The notes below the pieces were generated by a model. That model saw only the letters and a program-made list of their open reading frames with translations, was not told the DNA's origin and did not search any database. From Aulosira sp. FACHB-615 (GTDB lineage: Bacteria; Cyanobacteriota; Cyanobacteriia; Cyanobacteriales; Nostocaceae): a stretch of DNA of 64,000 bases. Shown one piece after another: positions 9,521 through 18,244 of this stretch. Numbering within the stretch: the stretch's first letter is position 1; each line of letters opens with the position of its first letter. The stretch is taken from NCBI RefSeq assembly GCF_014698045.1, contig NZ_JACJSE010000005.1:186001-250000 (forward strand), written 5' to 3'. A program made the position numbers and the translations under genes.

Positions 9521-10615
9521 CTAATTTATCCGGTCTTCTGGCGGGTCGTGGGAAATGGTGAAAGGTGAGACGAAATTACCTCCTTTGTTGGTTTTGATGG
9601 CATCAAATGTGCCTTTAATAGTGCCAGCGATGGGAACAGCCACAAGTGTACCTAACAATCCCGCAATTTCAAATCCAATCAAAATAGAAATAAAAATCCA
9701 AATGGGGTTGAGACCGATAAAGTCACCGAGTAATTTGGGTGCTAAGAGATTATCTTTAATTTGTTGCATAATCATTGCAGCGATCGCAACTTGCACTCCT
9801 AACCAACCGTTTTGCAGCATTACTAAAATTGTCACCAAACTAATGCCCAAGGTTGCCCCAATAAAGGGAATCAGTTCTGATATGCCGATAACTATGGCAA
9901 ACAATAAGGCAAAAGGCGCTTTCATCACAAGAAAAATCGGGGTGAGAGTCACTATCATGAATAAGCCAAGTAGCAATTGACTCAAGAAAAATCTTTGAAA
10001 ATTTAGCTGTAGAGATATCGTCAAAGGTACGCCAATGTGAGATGGCAAAAGATTGATTAAACCGAGCCAGACGCGATCGCCATACAAAAGCATATAAAAT
10101 GCCAGTACAACCACCAGTACAATATTTAATAAGCCCGATAGCAAAGTCCCAGCTACACCCACCGCCCCAGATGCTAACTGCTGGACTATGTTTTGTATAC
10201 TGGCATTAATTTGATTACTCAGTACTCGTAAATCTAAAGGTAAACGGCGCTTTTGGGCAAATGCTTCTAGTTGTTCTAAGTTGGTTTGACTTGCAGTTAA
10301 CCAATCAGGAATTTTATTTAACAGTTGAATTGTTTGGTCAATCACGATTGGGACTAAAGTCACACCCAAAATGACAAACAATGTCAATGTCACCAACAAC
10401 ACTATGATGACTGCCTGTGTCCGAGTGATGCGGGCGCGTTCAAAAAACTTCACTGGGTAATTCAGTAAAAAAGCTAAAATCGCCGCAACACTAACAATCG
10501 TGATGGGATGCTTAAAATAGTTGAAAAGTATTGATAGCAGCCCAACATTGAGAGCGATAATCGGGCCGCTCAAACCGTAGAATAACAGAGTTTGCAGAGA
10601 GGCTGAACGGCGCAT
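9521..10615 (-). CDS. AI-2E family transporter (PerM-like permease)
   Basis: A 364-residue membrane protein with about eight hydrophobic segments in the order typical of the AI-2E/UPF0118 family: two N-terminal helices (SGPIIALNVGLLSILF; VSVAAILAFLLNYPVKFFER), a soluble middle domain rich in helices (about 95-165), and a C-terminal bundle including ISELIPFIGATLGISL and DNLLAPKLLGDFIGLNPIWI. The family exports or imports diverse small molecules; substrate unknown. The ATG at 10615 is chosen over a TTG at 10657. The start is 126 bp from the divergent pdxH. Confidence 0.85.
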   Translation of the reverse strand: MRRSASLQTLLFYGLSGPIIALNVGLLSILFNYFKHPITIVSVAAILAFLLNYPVKFFERARITRTQAVIIVLLVTLTLFVILGVTLVPIVIDQTIQLLNKIPDWLTASQTNLEQLEAFAQKRRLPLDLRVLSNQINASIQNIVQQLASGAVGVAGTLLSGLLNIVLVVVLAFYMLLYGDRVWLGLINLLPSHIGVPLTISLQLNFQRFFLSQLLLGLFMIVTLTPIFLVMKAPFALLFAIVIGISELIPFIGATLGISLVTILVMLQNGWLGVQVAIAAMIMQQIKDNLLAPKLLGDFIGLNPIWIFISILIGFEIAGLLGTLVAVPIAGTIKGTFDAIKTNKGGNFVSPFTISHDPPEDRIN

Positions 10616-10741
10616 TGGATTTAATGCTTGAGACGGTTCGGGAAGAAATTTGGGCAACTGGCATTGATACCAGCCATGATTTATAGATATTTTTAACTAA
10701 GCCCTGTATAAGTGTATCTGTTATAGAGGAAATACATAACG

Positions 10742-11386
10742 ATGAATACCACCATAGCTGACCTCCGCAAAGACTACACATTACAAGACTTAACTGAAAC
10801 TGAAGTTGACCCTAACCCATTTATACAATTTAAAAAATGGTTTGAGCAGTCATTAGCAGCGCAATTGCCAGAACCCAATGCCATGACTTTAGCTACTGCC
10901 ACACCTGATGCTAAACCTGCGGCGAGAATGGTGTTACTCAAAGATTTTGATGAACGAGGTTTTGTTTTTTTTACTAATTACGACAGTCACAAAGGACAAG
11001 AACTCGCAGAAAATCCTCAAGCAGCTTTGGTTTTTTGGTGGGCAGAATTAGAACGCCAAGTACGAATTTGTGGTCATGTAGAAAAAGTTTCGGAAGCAGA
11101 GTCAGACAAGTATTTTGAAAGTCGTCCACCTAATAGTCGCTTAGGTGCTTGGGTTTCTCATCAAAGCGAAGTTATCGAAAGTCGAGAACTGCTAGAAAAG
11201 CGAATGGAACTGTTTCAGAGTAAATATGAAAACCAAGAAGTTCCTCGTCCGCCTCATTGGGGGGGTTTAAGAGTCATTCCTTCCGAAATTGAGTTTTGGC
11301 AAGGTCGTCCTAGCCGACTACACGATCGCTTGCTTTATACTCTTTTAGATGATGGCAGTTGGAAAATTGAGCGGTTGTCGCCTTAG
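10742..11386 (+). CDS. pdxH: pyridoxamine 5'-phosphate oxidase
   Basis: FMN-dependent enzyme that oxidises pyridoxine or pyridoxamine 5'-phosphate to PLP. At 214 residues it has the normal length. Recognisable motifs are PNAMTLATATPDAKPAARMVL (substrate/FMN strand), FVFFTNYDSHKGQEL, the core WAELERQVRICGHVEKVS, the conserved SRLGAWVSHQSEVI, and the C-terminal signature EFWQGRPSRLHDRLLY with terminal WKIERLSP. It makes the cofactor used by SpeA in the same window, but the two genes are not linked in an operon. Confidence 0.95.
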   Translation: MNTTIADLRKDYTLQDLTETEVDPNPFIQFKKWFEQSLAAQLPEPNAMTLATATPDAKPAARMVLLKDFDERGFVFFTNYDSHKGQELAENPQAALVFWWAELERQVRICGHVEKVSEAESDKYFESRPPNSRLGAWVSHQSEVIESRELLEKRMELFQSKYENQEVPRPPHWGGLRVIPSEIEFWQGRPSRLHDRLLYTLLDDGSWKIERLSP

Positions 11387-11388
11387 AA

Positions 11389-11421
11389 GTGGGGAGTAGG
11401 GAGTGGGGAGTAGGGAGTAGG
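11389..11421. repeat. 7-bp tandem repeat (GGGGAGTA)
   Basis: Copies of ggggagtaggga follow the pdxH stop directly; complementary in type to the CTCCCCA array at 4071. Confidence 0.8.
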
Positions 11422-11495
11422 GGTAGAGGAAGAATGTTTTACTCAGCACTCACACTTCGACTACGCTCAGTGTAAAGCACTCAGCACTTGCCGCA

Positions 11496-11912
11496 TCAAT
11501 CAAAAACGTACTTTTCCGCTACTTTCCAATAGCGGGAAAAACGCTTTAAATCGATATAGCCGTCATACTCAAAAAATGGTTCTACGGCTAATACTTCTAA
11601 TTTCACAGAACGTTCTATGTCATCGCAGATATCATCAAATCTCGGACTTGGGCTTTCGGCTGTCACCACAAAATTAGCATTGTTTTCTTTAGCAAAGGCT
11701 AAAATTTCTTGGGCAACATTGCCGCGACGAATTTCTACTGGCAACTCTAGCAAGCATTCATAAATAAAGGCGATGCGTTTCAGGCTTAATTGCCATTCTT
11801 CAATTAAAGCATCGTCCCATACCCAAATTGCTGGGGCATCAGGGTATTCTTGAAATGCGGGGTTGGATGGGCTGAGACAGTCGCCGTGTATCCAGATAAT
11901 TGGTTTATTCAT
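11496..11912 (-). CDS. photolyase N-terminal-domain-like protein (split photolyase, small subunit candidate)
   Basis: A 138-residue protein that resembles only the N-terminal Rossmann-like domain of DNA photolyases. It begins PIIWIHGDCLSPSNPAFQ, where the usual photolyase RDLRxxDNPAL segment would be, followed by PAIWVWDDALIEEW, KRIAFIYECLLELPVEIRRG and a final parallel strand NFVVTAESPSPRFDD. It ends before any FAD-binding helical domain. The gene directly upstream in the same direction (84 bp away) encodes just that FAD domain. Inference: the two products form one flavoprotein, or this one is an accessory chromophore-binding subunit. The name rests on motif resemblance. Confidence 0.65.
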   Translation of the reverse strand: MNKPIIWIHGDCLSPSNPAFQEYPDAPAIWVWDDALIEEWQLSLKRIAFIYECLLELPVEIRRGNVAQEILAFAKENNANFVVTAESPSPRFDDICDDIERSVKLEVLAVEPFFEYDGYIDLKRFSRYWKVAEKYVFD

Positions 11913-11963
11913 GAGAACTGCCTTGAAAATGGGTGTAAGGGTGTAAAAGAAGTGTTTGTATAG

Positions 11964-11986
11964 CCCCAGACTTCCAGTCTGAGGGG
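11964..11986. terminator. hairpin between the two photolyase-like genes
   Basis: CCCCAGACT (11964-11972) pairs with AGTCTGAGGGG (11976-11986) with a two-base bulge and a 3-nt loop. A related hairpin (cagactgaagtctg) occurs at 45121-45142, so this is a member of a repeat family and may only incidentally attenuate transcription of the downstream gene. Confidence 0.5.
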
Positions 11987-11996
11987 TTTATAAGCT

Positions 11997-12839
11997 TTAT
12001 TTTTTCCCTTTTTTGCCATGCTGCCAACTTTGGCTATTTGGCTTTTTGGTAAATTCCCCTTTGGGAAATAACTTTTGTTCTAATTCTTCGTAGCTACCTT
12101 CAAAGTCACAATGCCCGTATAGTGGGCATTTTTGACAATGAACACCTTTGGTATAGCGTTCTAAATTCTCGCGGTTGAAAAAATATGGTTTATGGCTAAA
12201 TGTGCTGGCTACCCATTGCCAAGACATATTATTACTGGCAGGATCACCATCTAAAAGATGTTGCAAAAACCATTTAGCCCCGGCTTGCCAACAAATACGC
12301 CGCCAATGAACGATGTAAGCCGCTAACCACATCCGCCCGTGGTTGTGTAAATAGCCAGTTTCTCGCAATTCTTGGCTGAAACTGTCGATACAAACTCGCC
12401 CTGTACTACCTGCTTGAATGTCTTGGGGTAGTTCTGGGGCGTATTCTGAGACTGTGTAACCTGTTTTATATTCTTCTTGGTCTTGCCAGATGCCATCACC
12501 TAGCTTGACATACAATCGCTGCCAATAATCACGCCAGCCTAATTCGTTAATTAGTTTGGTAGCATCTTCTGGATGTTTGACGTTATCAAGTACATATTCG
12601 CGGATTTCGGCTAGACTTAACACCCCATAGCGAATGTATGGTGAAAGTTTTGTAACTGCGCCTGTAAAAAAGTTACGGGTTTTGCTGTAGGCGGCTGGGT
12701 CTACTTTTTGTAATGCTTTTTGGGCTGCTTTGCGTCCGCCAATAGTATTACTAATATGGTTGTCACGTTCTGCGGCTTGGGGAAATTGTTCGCGCAGATA
12801 CGTTATCAATTCATCCCGACTAGTAAATTTACGTAGCAT
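11997..12839 (-). CDS. FAD-binding domain-containing protein, photolyase/cryptochrome C-terminal-like
   Basis: A 280-residue protein equivalent to the helical FAD domain of photolyases. Conserved photolyase segments are LSPYIRYGVLSLAEIRE, INELGWRDYWQRLY, TGYLHNHGRMWLAAYIVHW and the flavin-pocket run LLDGDPASNNMSWQWVASTF followed by KPYFFNRENLERYT. The usual N-terminal antenna domain is absent. The C-terminal tail holds a cysteine cluster, CQKCPLYGHC (C-x2-C-x5-C), not expected in classical CPD photolyases. It is followed 84 bp downstream by a gene resembling the missing N-terminal domain and preceded 39 bp upstream by a cNMP-binding gene in the same direction, so the three may be one operon. 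Confidence 0.8.
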   Translation of the reverse strand: MLRKFTSRDELITYLREQFPQAAERDNHISNTIGGRKAAQKALQKVDPAAYSKTRNFFTGAVTKLSPYIRYGVLSLAEIREYVLDNVKHPEDATKLINELGWRDYWQRLYVKLGDGIWQDQEEYKTGYTVSEYAPELPQDIQAGSTGRVCIDSFSQELRETGYLHNHGRMWLAAYIVHWRRICWQAGAKWFLQHLLDGDPASNNMSWQWVASTFSHKPYFFNRENLERYTKGVHCQKCPLYGHCDFEGSYEELEQKLFPKGEFTKKPNSQSWQHGKKGKK

Positions 12840-12878
12840 GAATAATAATTCAAGTGTATTAATCCCAATTGTAGAAGA

Positions 12879-13313
12879 CTATGAATGAGTTACTTCAACA
12901 CTCTCATTCAGTCTGCGGATGAGCCGTGATAACTCACGAATGATGTTGACGGCAATTTCGGGAGTTTCTTCAATTGCGTCATAAAGTTGTTCTTGTGTGA
13001 GTTCTAAGCATTCACAAGGTTCGATGGTGGTAGCAGTGGCAGAACGGGGCTGTGTATCAAATACTGCCATCTCGCCAAAGTATTTTCCCTGTTCTACTTC
13101 TGCGAGAAATTTATTACCAATGTGGACTTTAACTCTACCTGATACCACTATATAAAGCGATCGCCCTTCTTCGCCCTGTCTAAAAATTGTATAGTTTGCC
13201 GGAAATGACAACTCGTGCATGACTGAAGTTAGCCGCACGATAAAATCATCCCGTAATTCTTTAAAAATCGGGACTCGGCGCACAAATAATAATCGGTCAA
13301 CACTACTCAGCAT
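12879..13313 (-). CDS. cyclic nucleotide-binding domain protein
   Basis: A 144-residue single-domain protein of the cNMP-binding (CAP_ED) fold. Beta-barrel glycines are seen in IFRQGEEGRSLYIVVSGRVKV. The phosphate-binding cassette reads FGEMAVFDTQPRSATATT, with the glutamate and the R-S-A-T-A run that contact the ribose phosphate of cAMP/cGMP. There is no C-terminal helix-turn-helix, so it is not a CRP-type regulator by itself. It is first in a possible three-gene unit with the split photolyase genes, which suggests second-messenger input to a light- or DNA-repair-related function (inference only). Confidence 0.88.
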   Translation of the reverse strand: MLSSVDRLLFVRRVPIFKELRDDFIVRLTSVMHELSFPANYTIFRQGEEGRSLYIVVSGRVKVHIGNKFLAEVEQGKYFGEMAVFDTQPRSATATTIEPCECLELTQEQLYDAIEETPEIAVNIIRELSRLIRRLNESVEVTHS

Positions 13314-13680
13314 AATTAAGAGTTAAGATACACCCACACAACATAATCGGGCAGTTTTGGGATTTTTGAATATGCGATCGCCATATTAACCGATAAAAAT
13401 TGTAACTATAGCAGAAGGCAGTCCCGATGAGACAAATTTCATAACTAAGTATAAAGGAGGGTCTAGAGGCTGGAGGCTAGTTATCAGTTTTGGAGAAACG
13501 CTGTATAAAATTATACTAAATTAAAAAATGATTGCGACAGATGGATGGCTCAAAAGCTTACCGATCAACCCTTACCCAATCCAAAATCTAAAATCTAAAA
13601 TCTAAAATCCAAAATCCAAAATGGTATTAGACTGTGTACGCTTTTCTCATATTCTCCCTTTTATTTGTAGCAGGTTTTTT
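13314..13680. other. 367-bp intergenic region with a dispersed repeat
   Basis: No gene seen. Its right half is the dispersed repeat listed at 13517-13626. The left half is the 5' region of the cNMP-binding gene, with one GCGATCGC and an AGAGGCTGGAGGC heptamer pair. Confidence 0.6.
13517..13626 (+). repeat. about 100-bp dispersed repeat, copy A
   Basis: Runs from taaattaaaaaatgattgcg through ggatggctcaaaagcttacc and cccttacccaatccaaaatc to aaaatggtatta. It includes five tandem (t)ccaaaatctaaaat-type decamers. An inverted, nearly identical copy lies at 38681-38778; the differences are a few substitutions and the number of the decamers. Confidence 0.9.
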
Positions 13681-14883
13681 CTATTTGATAGCAATCCATT
13701 GAGTCACAGGAGCCATTGCTCGCCAGCCTAAAAATTTACCAATGGGTTCTGCTCGTTGAATGGCGATGCGGGTAAAACTGCCACCAACTTTTTCATACCA
13801 TTGAAATAAGGTTTGCTCGCCTTCGATGGTGACAACATTGGCGACTAAACGACCGCCAGAAGGTAGTACTGTCCAGCAAATATCAAACAATCCGGCTGCT
13901 GTCACGCCACCACCAATGAAAATCGCGTCTGGTGTGGGTAAGTTTTGCAAAGCTGGGGGTGATTTCCCTGCAATAACTTCTAGGTTTGGCGTACCCAAAG
14001 CGGCGGCGTTATCGGCAATATATTGCAGTCTAGATGAATTTTGTTCAATGGCGATCGCTCGACACCGGGGATGAGTCCGCATCCATTCAATGGAAATGGA
14101 ACCACAACCCGCGCCGACATCCCACAAAAGTTCCCCTGGTAAGGGTGCTAATGTTGATAAAGTAATTGCCCTGACTTCTCGTTTGGTTAATTGTCCGTCA
14201 TGGTGAAAGGCATGATCTGGCAATCCTGGTAATCTTGGTAAGGCTGTAACGCCAATGTCAGCCAGACATTCAACGGCGATGGTATTTAAGTCAGCAATTT
14301 CTGTTTCACTCCAAGCGGCGGCTGTACTTGCAATTATTCGTTCATGAATGCCACCTAAACGTTCTAGAACAATCATTTTACTTTGACCATAGCCCCGATT
14401 TTTCAGGATTTCTGCCACAATTTGCGGTGTTTCCTTGTCGGCGCTCAAAATTAATAACTTGGCTTGGGGATAAATATAAGCCTGAAGCAAACTTGCGGGA
14501 CGACCACACAAGCTGATAGTTTCGACTTCTGTTAATGACCATCCCAGTCTGGCGCAGGCGAGGCTAAAGGCTGAAGGTGCGGGAATAATTGTGATTTCTG
14601 AAATGGGAATGTGTCGAGTTAAAGTCACACCCACGCCGTAACACATAGGATCGCCACTGGCTAAAATGCAGATTTGCTGACCACGACGGCTGATAATTTC
14701 GGCGACTGATGCACTAAACGGAGAAGTCCAAGGAATTTTCTGGCGCTGGTCATCACTGGGAAGCATCGCCAAATGCCGATCGCCTCCGATAATAACTTCA
14801 GCTTGGGCAATTATAGAACGGGCGATCGCACTTAAACCCTGTAACCCATCTTCGCCAATACCTATAATAGAAAGCCATTTCAA
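13681..14883 (-). CDS. cbiET: bifunctional cobalt-precorrin-7 (C5)-/precorrin-6B (C15)-methyltransferase (CbiET/CobL)
   Basis: A two-domain corrin-ring methyltransferase for cobalamin synthesis that adds methyl groups at C5 and C15 and decarboxylates the acetate side chain at C12. Residues about 1-195 form a tetrapyrrole methylase domain (WLSIIGIGEDG at the N-terminus, ICILASGDPMCYGVGVTL as the glycine-rich motif). Residues about 215-400 form a class I SAM methyltransferase with LLWDVGAGCGSISIEW. The length (about 400 residues) fits a CbiE-CbiT fusion. No ATG lies near the start. TTG at 14883 has a GGGGAA upstream and the expected N-terminus; TTG at 14898 would add five residues. No other cob/cbi gene or B12 riboswitch is seen nearby. 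Confidence 0.92.
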   Translation of the reverse strand: MKWLSIIGIGEDGLQGLSAIARSIIAQAEVIIGGDRHLAMLPSDDQRQKIPWTSPFSASVAEIISRRGQQICILASGDPMCYGVGVTLTRHIPISEITIIPAPSAFSLACARLGWSLTEVETISLCGRPASLLQAYIYPQAKLLILSADKETPQIVAEILKNRGYGQSKMIVLERLGGIHERIIASTAAAWSETEIADLNTIAVECLADIGVTALPRLPGLPDHAFHHDGQLTKREVRAITLSTLAPLPGELLWDVGAGCGSISIEWMRTHPRCRAIAIEQNSSRLQYIADNAAALGTPNLEVIAGKSPPALQNLPTPDAIFIGGGVTAAGLFDICWTVLPSGGRLVANVVTIEGEQTLFQWYEKVGGSFTRIAIQRAEPIGKFLGWRAMAPVTQWIAIK

Positions 14884-14908
14884 TGTTTTATTCCCCAATC
14901 CTAGTTTG

Positions 14909-14934
14909 AGAGTGCTGAGTGCTGAGTGCTGAGT
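14909..14934. repeat. 7-bp tandem repeat (GTGCTGA)
   Basis: Three and a half perfect copies of agtgctg, directly upstream of cbiET. Confidence 0.85.
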
Positions 14935-15104
14935 AAAAATTCTACTACCTAGTCAAGAGTCCCTTTTTGATGTTTGGTTGTGAGATTTTCTCATGAGTAG
15001 CTGACTTAATACCAATTCTCCATGAAGATGCACTTAATTTTTTGACGAACCGCCAAGAACGCCAAGAGCGCCAAGTCATTCAATAATAATTATTTAGTGG
15101 AGGC

Positions 15105-16304
15105 TTACAGAGATTTGATATGAGAAACTTTCTTACACAAAAGAATACACAAAGCTACTGCCACACAGGCGACTTCCGCCAACAAAAATGCAGCGACGGA
15201 TGTTATACCAATTTGCTTGATTAATAATGAAACGATTGCAGTTCCGCCAGCACTCCCACCCAAATATAAACCTATCCCCAAGCCAGCCTGAGTTACAGCT
15301 AGTTTCCCTAACACCAAGGGAATGATGCTCATCAAGACTAAACTTAAACTTATCCCAAAAGTCAAAATTAAAGCGATCGCCAGAATCGAACTATCATTTA
15401 ATACTGTTAACCCCATCAAACCCGTCATTGTTCCGACACCCAGCAACATGGACTTGTTTGCACCTAAATCTGCTGTCCAGTCACCTAAAGGTACAGATGC
15501 GATCGCAGAAACTAAGAGTATTTCCGAAGCAATAAATTCTACTGACAATCCAGGTAGCTGAGTTTGCAACTTTTGGGGAAAAATGCCCAATAACAAGTTA
15601 ATTTCAAATCCTGTCGCTAAACCGATGATAAAAATTAGGAGTAATAATACAGAAGGTGCAGTCGCCGATTTATCTGGCTGAATTGCAGCAATCAAAGTAT
15701 GTTTGGGAGTGAATAATTGCAGAATATATGCACCCAAAACTAAAGCGATCGCACCTAACATGAAAGTGATTGACGCACCCATACTATCAAGTAAGGTGTG
15801 TAATAACGGTGCGATCGCTCCTAGCGTACCAAATATCAGTACTAAGATGGCATTAACTTGGGGTAATGCGGTTGTCGGGACAAACTGAGTTAAAAGTGCG
15901 ATCGCCGGGCCGCGAAAAATAATCATCGCCATTACCCAAGCTGTCATCAGTACGGGAATTATCCACCGCATACCCGTGGGTAAATTGTAGTCAGCCAACA
16001 ACGAAACACTGACAAAAATCACCCCAGCTAACAGCACTCCCGTACTAATCATTGGTAAGCGACTACCCAAACGTTGCTGGAGGCGATCGGAAATTCCTCC
16101 ATTCAAAGGTTCAACCACCGCAACAATTAACCCTTGCACAATTCCTAACCAACGCGCTAATTCAACCAATTCTAAATTTTGCAATATCCTTGGTTGATAA
16201 AAAGCGTACGCCATCCAACAGAGGATGATAGCTACTAATAAAGCCGCTAATCCCCAAACCTGTCGCCATAATATTCCCCGGTTAGTGTTGCAAGAGTTAA
16301 CCAT
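15105..16304 (-). CDS. MFS transporter
   Basis: A 399-residue protein with about twelve hydrophobic segments beginning with RQVWGLAALLVAIILCWMAY. The loop between helices 2 and 3 reads EPLNGGISDRLQQRLGSR, a variant of the major-facilitator G-x-x-x-D-R-x-G-R-R motif. In this family group (cation symporter-like, sugar-transport-like) the acidic residue before the loop is common. Substrate cannot be inferred, since both neighbours are unrelated. Inner-membrane location. Confidence 0.82.
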   Translation of the reverse strand: MVNSCNTNRGILWRQVWGLAALLVAIILCWMAYAFYQPRILQNLELVELARWLGIVQGLIVAVVEPLNGGISDRLQQRLGSRLPMISTGVLLAGVIFVSVSLLADYNLPTGMRWIIPVLMTAWVMAMIIFRGPAIALLTQFVPTTALPQVNAILVLIFGTLGAIAPLLHTLLDSMGASITFMLGAIALVLGAYILQLFTPKHTLIAAIQPDKSATAPSVLLLLIFIIGLATGFEINLLLGIFPQKLQTQLPGLSVEFIASEILLVSAIASVPLGDWTADLGANKSMLLGVGTMTGLMGLTVLNDSSILAIALILTFGISLSLVLMSIIPLVLGKLAVTQAGLGIGLYLGGSAGGTAIVSLLIKQIGITSVAAFLLAEVACVAVALCILLCKKVSHIKSL

Positions 16305-17103
16305 GATTCTGCCTTATACCCGTGGAGTGATTTTAAGACAAATTCTTCAAGATAAATCGCATTTAAAATTGCATATTTTAGAAAGTCCAGAATCATTATT
16401 TTGTACAATTTATCACTTACAAATAAAACTAATTTAAGTATGTCTGAGTGAAATTACTAATAACAACTTTTGGACAACTAGCCTTTAACTATCTTAATAA
16501 CATAGTAATTATGCCAGTTCACAAATTACTAGATGTTATTTAATGCACAATCTATAATATCCATGTTCGGGTAAATTCCTGGAAAATATGTCGTTGAAGA
16601 ATAATTTCAACTATTTTAATGTTTAACCAAAGTAGCCACATTACATAATTTATATAATCCAACTGAGTATATAATCAATTACCTGAAGATATAATTTATC
16701 GGCAGAAATCACAAAAATATCATGTTAACTTAAACGTAAGTATACCAGGATTGATAACTTATATTAATGACATCATAATTATTGATTGAGTTATCTGTAT
16801 TAATTACTATATTGACGATATACCCATAGTTAAGAATTCAGGAGCCAAAATCTAAGAGTCAGAATGGTGAAATATTTAGTCAAATCCCTCTAAATACGCC
16901 ATATTGTTGAATCTAGCACCCAGTTTTTCTCTCAAATAGCAAAATATGGATAAATACGAATATCTCCAGATACTCAAAAGCGTACTGGAGAAATAATCAT
17001 AAATTATGGTCTTTGCCGAAATCCTTTTATCCTAGTCAAAGTTATTGTAGATACAATTACAACTCCACTTAGCCCGTATCAACAAATTTCAAATCTAGGC
17101 TGA
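16305..17103. other. 799-bp AT-rich gene-free region
   Basis: I see no coding frame with plausible composition on either strand, no tRNA-like fold and no strong hairpin. It is markedly AT-rich and almost free of HIP1 sites compared with its flanks. It separates the 5' end of the MFS gene from the 3' end of the PEP-CTERM gene, so it holds at most the MFS promoter and a terminator. Confidence 0.5.
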
Positions 17104-17877
17104 CTAGCTATTTTGTAATTTTTGTCTGCGGCGTTGGTACAAGAACATACCACCTACGGCTAACATCCCTAAAGTAACACTAGGCTCAGGAGTAGCTTGA
17201 GCTTGAGAAAACTTACCTTTACCCAGGTGAAATGTGTGGTTATCAGATTCAAAACCACCACCCCCAACTTGAGAAAGTCTGATTTCGTCAAAGTTATCGT
17301 CTTTACCGTCAGAGAAAAACTCAAAGAAGCCGTTCTTTTGGTTATTCATATTGATACCAACAACGGTAGCAATCTTATTCAACTGCTCGAAGTTCCATTT
17401 CGCTACTGTTACCCCGCCTTTAAGTAGTTCAAAAGTGTTACCACCACTTAAAGCACCTGCATCCAAACCAAAATAGTTGAAAACGCCACCACTTTTGGCT
17501 TTGATGCTGACAGAGTTATTTGCAAATACTGCTAAATATTTACTTTGGTTGACTTCACCATTTACACCAGCCGGAGCCCATTGATCATTAAAAATACCTG
17601 TACTTCCAGGGCTGGTCGAATAGCTACCTTGAGAGAATGTGTACTCGACTAGATCGTTGCCTTTAAAATTTTTGTCATTGACATTATTGAAATCAACAGT
17701 GACAAAATTACTGTTGTTAACACTTTCCGAGAACGCACCTTCATTTGTAACTTTGGGTGTTCTGTAAGCACCTGCGGTGTAAGTCAAGCTAATAGCATGG
17801 GCAGAACCAGCATAAGCCACAGATGCGATCGCAGATGTCAAAAGAAGAACACTACAAGTAATTTTTTTGAGAGACAT
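17104..17877 (-). CDS. PEP-CTERM sorting domain-containing protein
   Basis: A 257-residue secreted protein. The N-terminal signal peptide spans residues 1-28 (SVLLLTSAIASVAYAGSAHA). The C-terminus is a PEP-CTERM anchor: ATPEPSVTLGMLAVGGMFLY followed by the basic tail QRRRQKLQNS. Such proteins are recognised and processed by an exosortase and released to the cell surface or extracellular matrix. The mature middle resembles carbohydrate-binding-like PEP-CTERM ectodomains (SVSIKAKSGGVFNYFGLDAG; the later FEFFSDGKDDNFDEIRLS could bind Ca2+ through its acidic run). No exosortase lies in the window. Confidence 0.88.
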   Translation of the reverse strand: MSLKKITCSVLLLTSAIASVAYAGSAHAISLTYTAGAYRTPKVTNEGAFSESVNNSNFVTVDFNNVNDKNFKGNDLVEYTFSQGSYSTSPGSTGIFNDQWAPAGVNGEVNQSKYLAVFANNSVSIKAKSGGVFNYFGLDAGALSGGNTFELLKGGVTVAKWNFEQLNKIATVVGINMNNQKNGFFEFFSDGKDDNFDEIRLSQVGGGGFESDNHTFHLGKGKFSQAQATPEPSVTLGMLAVGGMFLYQRRRQKLQNS

Positions 17878-18244
17878 AATTTAATTTGTTCCTTACTAGC
17901 CGTTTCATGAGTCAATTTTGCGATTAATTTCTCACAAAACAAAGGATACAATTACGATATTTTATTCAACATATAAAAAGCATAATTTGGTATTATTATT
18001 CGTTCATATCTAAGTAAGTTTAAAGTAAAATCATAAAAAGAATATGAAAAACTCTTCATTTTTAATGAAAATCGTATAATTACGATTCAACAAATTTTTA
18101 TAATTAAAAATCTCGTGTTGAAGATAGCAGTCAAATAAAGATATAGACAATTTTGGTGCGTAAGTCCTGAAATAATAAAGACGCAATTTATTGCGTCTCT
18201 ACAGAATAATGTGGTATGGCGATGAAGTTTTAGATTCTGAAAGG
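17878..18244. other. 367-bp AT-rich spacer with a terminator hairpin
   Basis: 5' region of the PEP-CTERM gene (AT-rich, promoter presumably here) plus the hairpin at 18179-18198. No gene seen. Confidence 0.5.
18179..18198 (-). terminator. hairpin after the patatin-like gene
   Basis: AGACGCAA and TTGCGTCT form perfect 8-bp arms with loop TTTA, 47 bp past the stop codon of the reverse-strand patatin gene. Confidence 0.55.

Noticed and set aside
13314..13680. Search for a cobalamin riboswitch near cbiET
   Set aside because: cbiET is read on the reverse strand, so its leader would be at 14900-15100; that region lacks a recognisable B12 box and mainly holds a GTGCTGA repeat.
16305..17103. Possible missing gene in the 0.8-kb AT-rich gap
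   Set aside because: Frames are broken by frequent stops on both strands and show no protein-like segment.
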